NCBI GenBank assembly: GCA_041635755.1
Contig: JBFKUL010000109.1
Location: 1 to 9,112 of the forward strand
Direction of reading: 5' to 3'
Length of the DNA stretch: 9,112 nucleotides
DNA from: JBFKUL01 sp041635755
Lineage (GTDB): Bacteria > Pseudomonadota > Gammaproteobacteria > Burkholderiales > SG8-39
Position numbers and translations under genes: made by a program. The notes below the pieces were generated by a model. That model saw nothing but the letters and a program-made list of their open reading frames with translations, made no database searches and had not been told where the DNA came from. Below, piece by piece: positions 1 to 8,660 of the stretch. The number at the start of each line of letters is the position of its first letter. The first letter of the stretch is position 1.

Positions 1-384
1 GGCTTCACCAACCACGCCGAGACCGTGCTGGTGGTGTTCGATCCGAAGCGCGTGGCTTACGATGAGCTGTTGAAAATGTTCTGGGAGGGCCACGACCCGA
101 CGCAGGGCATGCGCCAGGGCAACGACGCCGGTACGCAGTACCGCTCGACGATCTACGCCTATGGCGACGAGCAACTCAAGGCGGCGCTTGCTTCGCGCGA
201 GCGCTTCCAGCAGGCACTCGATAAAAAAGGCCACGGCAAGATCACCACCGAGATCCGCGAGGCACCGGAGTTCTACTACGCCGAGGATTACCACCAGCAG
301 TATCTGGGCAAGAATCCGAACGGCTACTGCGGCCTGGGCGGCACCGGCGTGACCTGTCCGACGGGAGTCGTTGCGAACGTATGA
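1..384 (+). CDS. msrA: Peptide methionine sulfoxide reductase MsrA, 3' part (5' truncated by window edge)
   Basis: This is the C-terminal 127 residues of MsrA, which reduces methionine-S-sulfoxide in proteins and free methionine using thioredoxin. The frame is open from base 1, so the gene starts upstream; the catalytic GCFW cysteine motif lies outside the window. Family hallmarks are visible: HDPTQ at about residues 31-35, GNDAGTQYRS at about 40-49, and YYAEDYHQQY near residue 90. The C-terminal GYCGLGGTGVTCP segment carries Cys110 and Cys119 (numbered from the first visible codon), the usual position of recycling cysteines. The TGA stop overlaps the ATG of the next gene, so msrA and hslR are probably co-transcribed and translationally coupled. 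Identity is close to certain from the motif order. Confidence 0.96.
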   Translation, partial: GFTNHAETVLVVFDPKRVAYDELLKMFWEGHDPTQGMRQGNDAGTQYRSTIYAYGDEQLKAALASRERFQQALDKKGHGKITTEIREAPEFYYAEDYHQQYLGKNPNGYCGLGGTGVTCPTGVVANV

Positions 385-764
385 GTGCATTGCGCGTGCG
401 CCTGGACAAGTGGCTCTGGGCGGCGCGCTTCTACAAGACGCGCGCCTTGGCGCAGGCCGCGCTCGCGGGCGGCAAGGTCGAGCTGAACGGCGAGCGCGCC
501 AAGCCCGCGAAGGAGATCAAGACCGGCGATCGGCTGGCGCTTCGGGTCGGTGAGCTGCAGTGGGACATCGAGGTGCGCGCGCTCTCGGAGCGGAGAGGGC
601 CCGCAGCCCAGGCGAAATTGCTGTACGCCGAGACCGAGGAAAGCGTCGCGCGCCGCGAGGCAGCGATCGCCGAACGCAAGCTTCGGACCGAGCCGGCGCG
701 CGAGCTGCACGGCAGGCCGACCAAGAAAGACCGACGCGACCTGCGCCGCACGCGCGGCTGGTGA
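381..764 (+). CDS. hslR: Heat shock protein 15 (Hsp15), S4-domain RNA-binding protein
   Basis: The 127-residue product matches Hsp15, which binds 50S subunits carrying a stalled peptidyl-tRNA and helps recycle them. It opens with an S4 RNA-binding domain (about residues 5-65) whose start RLDKWLWAARFYKTR is the family signature, followed by GGKVELNG and a GD turn near residue 50. The basic tail contains GRPTKKDRR (about 111-119), also typical of Hsp15, and the length fits the family (about 130). The start is the ATG whose first bases overlap the msrA stop (ATGA). No strong ribosome binding site is seen; a GGGAG lies about 13 bases upstream, so coupling to msrA translation is likely. In most genomes hslR is cytosolic and heat inducible; nothing in the visible sequence shows a heat-shock promoter. 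Confidence 0.95.
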   Translation: MSALRVRLDKWLWAARFYKTRALAQAALAGGKVELNGERAKPAKEIKTGDRLALRVGELQWDIEVRALSERRGPAAQAKLLYAETEESVARREAAIAERKLRTEPARELHGRPTKKDRRDLRRTRGW

Positions 765-900
765 TCGCCGGGCGCAGCGTAGCGAACTACGAAGGGGCTA
801 GCGCGAGCGCAAGGTGGCGCGCAGATACATCGAAGGGAGAGGAACGCTGCGCGTGCCTCGGCGTCCTAGGGTTACGTTCTCTCCAGAGCTCGTGGGCACC
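765..900. other. Intergenic region between hslR and cysteine synthase with repeat-like structure
   Basis: This 136-base stretch holds no gene I can support. Bases 778-791 form a perfect small hairpin (CGTAG stem, CGAA loop, CTACG), followed at 801-810 by the self-complementary GCGCGAGCGC and by another GC-rich run at 815-822. The arrangement resembles a dispersed intergenic repeat, but only one copy is in the window. A purine-rich GGAGAGGA at 836-843 sits 9 bases before an in-frame GTG at 853, which could serve as an alternative start for the cysteine synthase. I see no convincing -35/-10 promoter pair. Confidence 0.4.
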
Positions 901-1899
901 ATGGATCATCGCGACGGATTCGTCGGCAGCATCGGCAACACACCGCTCATCAAGCTGCGCGGAGCGTCCGAGGCGACCGGCTGCACGATCCTCGGCAAGG
1001 CCGAGTTTCTCAATCCCGGTGGCTCGGTCAAGGATCGCGCCGCCCTCTACATCATTCTGGATGCCGAAAAGCGCGGCGTGCTGCGTCCGGGCGGTGTCAT
1101 CGTCGAAGGCACCGCGGGCAATACCGGGATCGGCCTTGCGCTCGTGGGCAACGCCCGTGGCTACCGTACCGTCATCGTGATTCCGGACACGCAGAGCCAG
1201 GAGAAGAAAGACATGTTGCGCCTGTGCGGTGCGGAGCTGAGAGAGGTGCCCGCAGTACCCTTCAAGGATCCGAACAATTACGTGCATGTTTCGGAGCGGG
1301 TCGCGAAGTCGCTTGCGGCGAAGGAGCCGAATGGCGCGCTGTGGGCAAACCAATGGGAGAACACCGCCAACCGCGAGGGGCACATCGTGAGCACCGGCCC
1401 CGAGATCTGGGCGCAGACGAACGGTGAGGTCGACGGCTTCGTGTGCGCGATCGGCACTGGCGGTACCCTCGCGGGCGTGAGCACCTTTCTCAAGGGCAAG
1501 CGCCGCGCGATCCGCACCGCGGCCGCCGACCCGATGGGCGCGGCGATGTACGAGTGGATCAAGAACGGCCAGCTGAAAGGCGAAGGCTCCTCGATCACCG
1601 AGGGGATCGGTCTGGGCCGCGTGACCAAGAACATCGAGGGCGCGCCGATCGACGATGCCTACCGCATCCCGGACGAGGAGGCGTTGCCGATCGTGTTCGA
1701 CCTGCTGCGCAGGGAAGGGCTCTGCGTCGGCGGATCGAGCGGCATCAACGTCGCCGGCGCCATCCGGCTCGCCCGGGACCTCGGCCCCGGGCACACCGTG
1801 GTGACGGTGCTATGCGACTCCGGAACGCGCTACCAGTCGAAGCTCTTCAACCCTGCATTCCTGAAGTCTAAGAACCTGCCCTGCCCGGATTGGCTCTGA
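901..1899 (+). CDS. PLP-dependent cysteine synthase family protein (O-acetylserine sulfhydrylase type)
   Basis: The 332-residue product is a fold-type II PLP enzyme of the CysK/CysM family, expected to form cysteine from O-acetylserine and sulfide in the cytoplasm. Visible hallmarks in order: GSIGNTPLIKL at the N-terminus (9-19), NPGGSVKDR with the probable Schiff-base Lys44, the substrate-binding loop EGTAGNTG (69-76), the phosphate-binding loop GTGGT (185-189), and LCVGGSSGIN followed by CDSGTRYQSKLF near the C-terminus. The loop reads TAGNTG where classical CysK has TSGNTG; I recall this from a subgroup of annotated cysteine synthases, so the exact sulfur or amino donor is less certain, and cysK versus cysM cannot be decided. 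The ATG at 901 gives the usual N-terminus but has a weak ribosome binding site. A GTG at 853 with a better one would add 16 residues, and the frame is open to 814. Confidence 0.9.
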   Translation: MDHRDGFVGSIGNTPLIKLRGASEATGCTILGKAEFLNPGGSVKDRAALYIILDAEKRGVLRPGGVIVEGTAGNTGIGLALVGNARGYRTVIVIPDTQSQEKKDMLRLCGAELREVPAVPFKDPNNYVHVSERVAKSLAAKEPNGALWANQWENTANREGHIVSTGPEIWAQTNGEVDGFVCAIGTGGTLAGVSTFLKGKRRAIRTAAADPMGAAMYEWIKNGQLKGEGSSITEGIGLGRVTKNIEGAPIDDAYRIPDEEALPIVFDLLRREGLCVGGSSGINVAGAIRLARDLGPGHTVVTVLCDSGTRYQSKLFNPAFLKSKNLPCPDWL

Positions 1900-1920
1900 T
1901 CGCCTGGGAGGTGCCGGCGA
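1900..1920. terminator. Possible weak bidirectional hairpin between convergent genes
   Basis: The 22 bases between the cysteine synthase stop and the stop of the convergent permease remnant contain TCGCC (1900-1904) and its complement GGCGA (1916-1920), giving a 5-pair stem with an 11-base loop. No T-run follows on either strand, so a classical intrinsic terminator is not shown. The call rests mainly on the position between convergent genes. Confidence 0.2.
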
Positions 1921-1921
1921 C

Positions 1922-2188
1922 CTATTGCAGCGGCCAGAAGATCGGCAGGAACACGAGCACGACCAGGAACACCACCAGCGTGAGCGGCACGCCGAGCTTC
2001 AGGTAGTCGACGAAGCGGTAGCCGCCGGGTCCCATGACCCGCACGTTCGCAGGGTGGGAGATCGGGCTGGTGAAGCTCGCGGAGGCCGCCATCGCCACCG
2101 CCATCATCGCGGCATGCGGCGAGAACCCCATTTCGGCGCTCGCCGAGAGCACGATCGGGGCCATCACCACCACCAGGGCCGGTACCGG
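1922..2188 (-). pseudogene. C-terminal remnant of an SLC13/DASS-family anion permease
   Basis: The frame encodes about 88 residues matching the extreme C-terminus of SLC13-type (divalent anion:sodium symporter) permeases. It has MAPIVLSASAEMG, an alanine-rich membrane segment, the re-entrant-loop-like SPISHPAN, the GPGGYRF turn, and a final hydrophobic helix ending FLPIFWPLQ. Full-length members of this family have some 400-600 residues with about 11 membrane segments; nothing earlier is present here. Reading upstream, the frame meets the acnA stop at 2189-2191, so there is no room for the missing part, and no ribosome binding site stands before the candidate starts (GTG at 2173, ATG at 2164). 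The homologous sequence begins almost at the acnA stop, as if a deletion or rearrangement joined acnA to the last sixth of a permease gene. A short translated product cannot be excluded, but transport activity is not expected. Confidence 0.72.

Positions 2189-2189
<1 letters not shown>
2178..2189. repeat. 12-base perfect palindrome at the acnA / permease-remnant junction
   Basis: GCCGGTACCGGC is a perfect inverted repeat whose last base lies in the acnA stop codon. It sits exactly where acnA coding sequence gives way to permease-like sequence. It could be a chance palindrome, a small hairpin at the mRNA end, or a scar of the rearrangement. Confidence 0.5.
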
Positions 2190-5026
<2,837 letters not shown>

Positions 5027-5028
5027 CT

Positions 5029-5562
5029 TCAGCTTCCTCTCTTGGTCTTCGTCTGGCGGTACTGGGCGAAGCTTTGGTTGCGGTGCTCGCCGCTCGCCAC
5101 GAACTGGCCGAGCAGCATGAACTCGTCTACCGTGAACAGGCCGCCCACGTGGCGGTAGATGCGCGTGCCATCCGGCGCGTAGAAGTCGAAGGTCGGCGTG
5201 CCTCGGATCTCGACCGTGCGGGCGTACTCGCTCTCGGCAAGAGTTCGGCCGTCCAGTCCGGTGATCGACTGTGCGCCGCGCGTGTCGATCGCGATCACGC
5301 GGAACGACTTGCGGTACCAGTCCTGCACCACGGGCTGGTTGAGCACCGTCTGCTTCATCCTGGTGCAGGCCGGGCATTCCTCGAAGTGGTACATGATGAC
5401 CATGCCCTTGCGCCCGCCGGCCCTGGCGTCGGCGAGCTCCTCCCTCAGGTCGCCGAGGAAGGGCTGGAAGAAATGTTCCATCGCATCGCGCGTCACCGGC
5501 GCGGCGCCCGTGAGCAGCGCAAGAGCGGCTGTCGCCGCGATCACACGTCTCATGCTGAACAT
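5029..5562 (-). CDS. Exported SoxW-like thioredoxin-fold protein with CPAC active site
   Basis: The 177-residue product begins with a short basic n-region and a hydrophobic stretch (about residues 5-21, RRVIAATAALALLTGAA), which looks like a Sec signal peptide, so it should act in the periplasm. The thioredoxin fold follows: the strand GMVIMYHFEE leads into the redox motif Cys63-Pro-Ala-Cys66, and a GTPTFDFY segment carries the conserved cis-proline (Pro123) before the DG turn at 131-132. The pattern, including the TGLDGRTLAESEYAR segment, resembles SoxW-like thioredoxin-related proteins (COG2143 as I recall it). The C-terminus (about 158-177) is polar and basic. The ATG at 5562 has GGGGGA 8 bases upstream; the ATG at 5553 has no such site. 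The gene ends 2 bases before acnA and holds the acnA ribosome binding site. Its substrate is unknown; a role in protecting or maturing a periplasmic partner is possible, but nothing ties it directly to propionate catabolism. Confidence 0.83.
   Translation of the reverse strand: MFSMRRVIAATAALALLTGAAPVTRDAMEHFFQPFLGDLREELADARAGGRKGMVIMYHFEECPACTRMKQTVLNQPVVQDWYRKSFRVIAIDTRGAQSITGLDGRTLAESEYARTVEIRGTPTFDFYAPDGTRIYRHVGGLFTVDEFMLLGQFVASGEHRNQSFAQYRQTKTKRGS
5035..5040 (-). promoter_or_regulatory. Ribosome binding site of acnA, inside the 3' end of the thioredoxin gene
   Basis: AGAGGA on the minus strand lies 8 bases before the acnA ATG. Because the acnA frame is open far upstream, this site is what fixes the start at 5026. 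Its place within the last codons of the preceding gene implies translational coupling. Confidence 0.7.
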
Positions 5563-5767
5563 GGCGGCGATCCCCCATCGTTGGTCCAGGTGTCTGCGGG
5601 CCCGCAGCCGCCGGAGAGCGCGCGCCGAGCTGCTCGTCGCAGCGGGCGATCGGCCCCGGATAGCGGCGCACTTCGTCCATGAGCTGGCGCGCCCGGTGCC
5701 GCAGACGCGCCTGCAGCGCCGCGCCCAGTGCGGCAACGGTCTGGGGGGAGGGCGTCGAGAGGGTCAT
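5563..5767 (-). pseudogene. Small ORF with YPxPIxRCDEQL motif, apparently disrupted or unterminated
   Basis: An ATG at 5767 stands behind AAGGAG (5777-5782) with a 9-base spacer, a good translation start just after prpD. It encodes a helical, basic segment (about residues 9-35) followed by RRYPGPIARCDEQL (34-47), a motif I recall from short uncharacterised proteobacterial proteins. After codon 47 the likeness fades into Ala/Pro/Gly-rich sequence typical of wrong-frame reading. The frame then meets no stop: it runs through the thioredoxin gene and is in phase with acnA. In the next frame, bases near 5560-5620 read ARALRRLRARRHLDQRW, which looks more like a helical continuation, so a frameshift near 5620 is plausible. 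That frame also runs without stop, into the thioredoxin ORF. The right-hand limit given here is therefore a convention. I do not know a function. Confidence 0.4.
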
Positions 5768-5776
5768 GGCACGACG

Positions 5777-5782
5777 CTCCTT
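5777..5782 (-). promoter_or_regulatory. Ribosome binding site of the small ORF after prpD
   Basis: AAGGAG on the minus strand overlaps the last base of the prpD stop codon and lies 9 bases before the ATG at 5767. It favours this ATG over the one at 5785 that overlaps the prpD stop, and is the best evidence that the small ORF was translated. Confidence 0.5.
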
Positions 5783-7233
5783 CATATCACGAACAGATCG
5801 ACGAACTCGTTGACCGGGGTGGCTTCGAGGCGTTTGGCGTCTTGGCACAGTTCGAGAATAGCCTTGCGCTGCTTCTCCGGAAAGCGCCTCGCGAGGTTGG
5901 TCTTGAACTTCTCCACCAGCACCGGCATGCCTTCCTTGCGGCGGCGCTTGTGGCCGATCGGGTATTCGCAGACGAACTCGCCGAGCTTCTTGCCGTCCTT
6001 GAACTCGACCGTGAGCGCGTTGGCGATCGAGCGCTTTTCGGGGTCGTGGTAGTCCCGGGTAAAGCCTTTGTCCTCGACGCAGACGATCTTCGCGCGCAGC
6101 GCATCGATCCTCGGGTCCGCCGCGATGGCGTCCTCGTAGTCTCCCGCAGTGAGCCGCCCGAACAGAATCGGCACCGCGACCATGTACTGGATGCAGTGGT
6201 CGCGGTCCGCCGGATTGGCAAGCGGGCCCTTCTTGTCGATGATGCGGATGCAGGCCTCGTGCGTGCGAATGGTGATCTGCTTGATATCGTCAGCCGATCT
6301 GCCGGCCTTTTTGAGCTCGCGGTGAATGTCCATGGCACTTTCGACCGCCGTCTGCGAATGGAATTCCGCGGGGAACGAGATCTTGAACAGCACGTTCTCC
6401 ATCACGTACGAGCCGAAGGGGCGCTGGAACTTGAACGCCTTGCCCTTGAACAGCACGTCGTAGAAGCCCCAGGTCTTGGCGCTCAACACCGACGGATAGC
6501 CCATCTCGCCGGTCTTCGAGATGAGCGCAAGCCGCACGGCGCGGCTGGTTGCGTCGCCCGCGGCCCAGCTTTTGCGGCTGCCGGTGTTCGGCGAATGACG
6601 GTAGGTGCGCAGCGATTGGCCGTCGACCCAGGCTTGCGACACGGCGTTGACGACCTCGTCGTAGCTGCAGCCGATCATGTTCGCCACTACCGCGGTGGAA
6701 GCGACCTTCACGAGCACCACGTGGTCGAGCCCGACACGGTTGAAGCTGTTCTCGAGCGCGAGCACGCCCTGGATCTCGTGCGCCTTGATCATGCCGGTCA
6801 GCACGTCGCGCATCATGAGCGGTGCCTTGCCGTTGGCGAGCGCCACGCGCGAGAGCCAGTCGGCCGTGGCGAGGATGCCACCGAGATTATCCGACGGATG
6901 ACCCCATTCGGCAGCGAGCCAGGTGTCGTTGAAATCGAGCCAGCGGATCATGGCGCCGATGCCAAATGCCGCCTGCACCGGGTCGAGCTGGAACTGCGTC
7001 CCGGGCACCTTGGCCCCGTTCGGCACCACGGTGCCGGGCACAATCGGCCCGAGCAGCTTGGTGCACGCGGGATACTCGAGCGCTTCAAGTCCGCAGCCGA
7101 GCGTGTCGATCAGGCAGTAGCGCGCCGTCTCGTAGGCCTCCTTGCTTGAGATCTTGTGCTTGGTGGCGTAGTCAGCGATGCGGGTCAGGACGTCGTCCGG
7201 CTTGGGGCGGACGTTGGAAATGTGGCTCGACAT
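5782..7233 (-). CDS. prpD: 2-methylcitrate dehydratase PrpD
   Basis: The 483-residue product is a MmgE/PrpD-family dehydratase of normal length (Escherichia coli PrpD is also about 483). PrpD removes water from 2-methylcitrate to give 2-methyl-cis-aconitate in the methylcitrate cycle. Seen in the sequence: an all-helical N-terminal part with DTLGCGLEAL (43-52), the conserved stretch RWLDFNDTW (97-105) followed by EWGHPSDNLGG (109-119), AHEIQG, and the later segments NVLFKISFPAEFHSQTAVE and DHCIQYMVAVP, which are typical PrpD signatures. The ATG at 7233 is chosen; a TTG four codons earlier is possible but less likely. GGAG stands close before the ATG, a rather short spacing. The gene follows the DUF3460 gene by 48 bases and lies between prpC and acnA, which fits propionate catabolism well. 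Confidence 0.95.
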   Translation of the reverse strand: MSSHISNVRPKPDDVLTRIADYATKHKISSKEAYETARYCLIDTLGCGLEALEYPACTKLLGPIVPGTVVPNGAKVPGTQFQLDPVQAAFGIGAMIRWLDFNDTWLAAEWGHPSDNLGGILATADWLSRVALANGKAPLMMRDVLTGMIKAHEIQGVLALENSFNRVGLDHVVLVKVASTAVVANMIGCSYDEVVNAVSQAWVDGQSLRTYRHSPNTGSRKSWAAGDATSRAVRLALISKTGEMGYPSVLSAKTWGFYDVLFKGKAFKFQRPFGSYVMENVLFKISFPAEFHSQTAVESAMDIHRELKKAGRSADDIKQITIRTHEACIRIIDKKGPLANPADRDHCIQYMVAVPILFGRLTAGDYEDAIAADPRIDALRAKIVCVEDKGFTRDYHDPEKRSIANALTVEFKDGKKLGEFVCEYPIGHKRRRKEGMPVLVEKFKTNLARRFPEKQRKAILELCQDAKRLEATPVNEFVDLFVI

Positions 7234-7281
7234 GGTTCTCCGCAAGAATGGTTCTGGACGTTGCGCAATGCGCGCATCGCG
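7234..7281 (-). other. Short intercistronic spacer with adjoining palindromes upstream of prpD
   Basis: The 48 bases between the DUF3460 stop and the prpD start contain two adjoining palindromes, TTGCGCAA (7261-7268) and ATGCGCGCAT (7268-7277). They could form alternative small hairpins in the mRNA. The gap is the longest inside this operon-like block, so processing or differential translation here is possible, but nothing proves it. Confidence 0.25.
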
Positions 7282-7482
7282 CTAGCTTTCGCCGTTCGCT
7301 TTGAAGGTGTACTCGGCGCCGCCCGATTTCGGGCTGTGGGTCACCTTCTGCGGCGGCGTCCGCGCCTCGGGCGTCTTGTCCCACCAGACCGCCCGCCCTT
7401 TCTTCTGCGAAGCAATTTCCTCGGGATGCTGCTCGAGGTACTGGCGCATGAACTTCGTCAGATCGGATTCGTATTGGGCCAT
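7282..7482 (-). CDS. DUF3460-family small protein
   Basis: This 66-residue protein starts MAQYESDLTKFMRQYLEQHP, then KKGRAVWWDKTPEARTPP. The pattern of a YxSDxTxFxxxYL helix followed by a GRAxWWDK box is what I recall for DUF3460, a small uncharacterised family of Betaproteobacteria. The first half looks helical; the second half is polar and proline-containing with no membrane segment or signal peptide, so it is probably cytosolic. The ATG follows the prpC stop by 5 bases with no clear ribosome binding site, so its translation likely depends on ribosomes finishing prpC. Position between prpC and prpD suggests shared regulation with the methylcitrate cycle, but no function can be assigned. Confidence 0.82.
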   Translation of the reverse strand: MAQYESDLTKFMRQYLEQHPEEIASQKKGRAVWWDKTPEARTPPQKVTHSPKSGGAEYTFKANGES

Positions 7483-7487
7483 AGCGG

Positions 7488-8645
7488 CTATTTACGGTCT
7501 TTGAGCGGCACCCACTTGAGATCCTCGGGGCCGGTGTAGTTGGCGCTCGGGCGGATGATTTTGCCGTCGATGCGCTGCTCGATGACGTGCGCGGCCCAGC
7601 CGGTGGTGCGCGAGATCACGAACAGCGGCGTGAACATCGCCGTCGGCACGCCCATCATGTGGTACGAAACGGCGCTGAACCAGTCGAGGTTCGCAAACAT
7701 CTTCTTCTCGCGCGACATCACCTTCTCGATGCGGTCGGCGATGTCGAACAGCTTCATGTCGTTGGCACGGCCGGAGAGCCGGCGCGCGACGTCCTTGATC
7801 ACCTTGTTGCGCGGATCGCCGACGGTATAGACCGGGTGCCCGAAGCCGATCACGATTTCCTTGTCCTGGATGCGCTTGACGATGTCCGCCTCGGCGTGAT
7901 CCGGGTCGGCATAGCGCGACTGCACCTCGAACGCGAACTCGTTGGCGCCGCCGTGCTTCGGGCCGCGCAGCGCGCCGATGGCACCGGCGATCGCCGAGTA
8001 CAAGTCGGTGCCGGTGCCGGCGATGACGCGGGCGGTGAAGGTGCTGGCGTTGAACTCGTGCTCGGCGTAGAGATTGAGCGAGGTGTGCATCGCGCGCACC
8101 CATTCGGCGCCGGGCTCGGCGCCGTGCAGCAGGTGCAGGAAATGCCCGCCGACCGAGTCGTCCGCGGTTTCGCAATCGATGCGCCGGCCGTTATGGCTGT
8201 AGTGGTACCAGTAGAGCAGCGCCGAGCCGAGCGAGGCAACGAGGCGATCGGCAATGTCGCGCGCGCCGGGCACGCCGTGATCGTCCTTCTCGGGCAGCAG
8301 GGTGCCGAGCACCGAAACCGCGGTGCGCATCACGTCCATCGGGTGCGCCGAGGGCGGAATCCACTCGAGCGCCGCCTTGAGGTTCGCGGGCAGACCGCGC
8401 AGCGCCTTGAGCTTCGCCTTGTATCCGGCGAGCTCGGCCGCGCTCGGCAGCCGCTCGTGGATCAGCAGGTGCGCCACCTCCTCGAACTCGGCCTTGTCGG
8501 CGAAATCGAGGATGTCGTAGCCGCGGTAGTGCAGGTCGTTGCCGGTGCGTCCGACCGTGCACAGCGCGGTGTTGCCCGCGGGCACGCCCGACAGGGCGAC
8601 CGATTTCTTCGGCTTGGGCGCTGCGGCGCCCCTGTCTTCGCTCAT
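7488..8645 (-). CDS. prpC: 2-methylcitrate synthase PrpC (citrate synthase family)
   Basis: The 385-residue product belongs to the citrate synthase family and fits PrpC, which condenses propionyl-CoA with oxaloacetate. The length is that of PrpC and type I-like short citrate synthases, not the ~430-residue GltA. The catalytic residues are visible: His196 in YAEHEFNASTF, His231 in GPKHGGANE and Asp321 in FANLDWFSA. Also seen are GFGHPVY (267-273), SRTTGW (345-350) and the closing RPSANYTGP. The opening SVALSGVPAGNTALCTVG is typical of PrpC. The ATG at 8645 has a G-rich ribosome binding site (AAGGGGGG) upstream, in the 15-base gap after prpB. PrpC enzymes often retain some citrate synthase activity. 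The order prpB-prpC and the downstream prpD make the assignment strong. Confidence 0.95.
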   Translation of the reverse strand: MSEDRGAAAPKPKKSVALSGVPAGNTALCTVGRTGNDLHYRGYDILDFADKAEFEEVAHLLIHERLPSAAELAGYKAKLKALRGLPANLKAALEWIPPSAHPMDVMRTAVSVLGTLLPEKDDHGVPGARDIADRLVASLGSALLYWYHYSHNGRRIDCETADDSVGGHFLHLLHGAEPGAEWVRAMHTSLNLYAEHEFNASTFTARVIAGTGTDLYSAIAGAIGALRGPKHGGANEFAFEVQSRYADPDHAEADIVKRIQDKEIVIGFGHPVYTVGDPRNKVIKDVARRLSGRANDMKLFDIADRIEKVMSREKKMFANLDWFSAVSYHMMGVPTAMFTPLFVISRTTGWAAHVIEQRIDGKIIRPSANYTGPEDLKWVPLKDRK

Positions 8646-8660
8646 TGCGCTGCCCCCCTT

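Noticed and set aside
787..1794. 335-codon minus-strand ORF opposite the cysteine synthase
   Set aside because: Antisense shadow of a gene with all the motifs of a PLP enzyme; no domain seen.
5027..5848. N-terminal extension of acnA in an open frame, giving a protein of over 1200 residues
   Set aside because: The extension over the thioredoxin gene is rich in Arg, Gly, Pro, His and Ala as expected for a wrong-frame reading, and acnA has its own ribosome binding site and a family-typical N-terminus at 5026. Only the first part (from 5767) is kept, as a separate small ORF.
5728..7149. 473-codon plus-strand ORF opposite prpD
   Set aside because: It is antisense to a clear prpD gene and has no recognisable domain; long antisense frames are common in GC-rich DNA.
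7234..7245. TTG at 7245 as the prpD start
   Set aside because: An ATG four codons later gives a length equal to known PrpD, and TTG is a rarer initiator.
7232..7255. Direct repeat ATGGTTCT (7232-7239 and 7248-7255) at the prpD start
   Set aside because: Eight bases in two copies are too short to claim an operator; likely chance.
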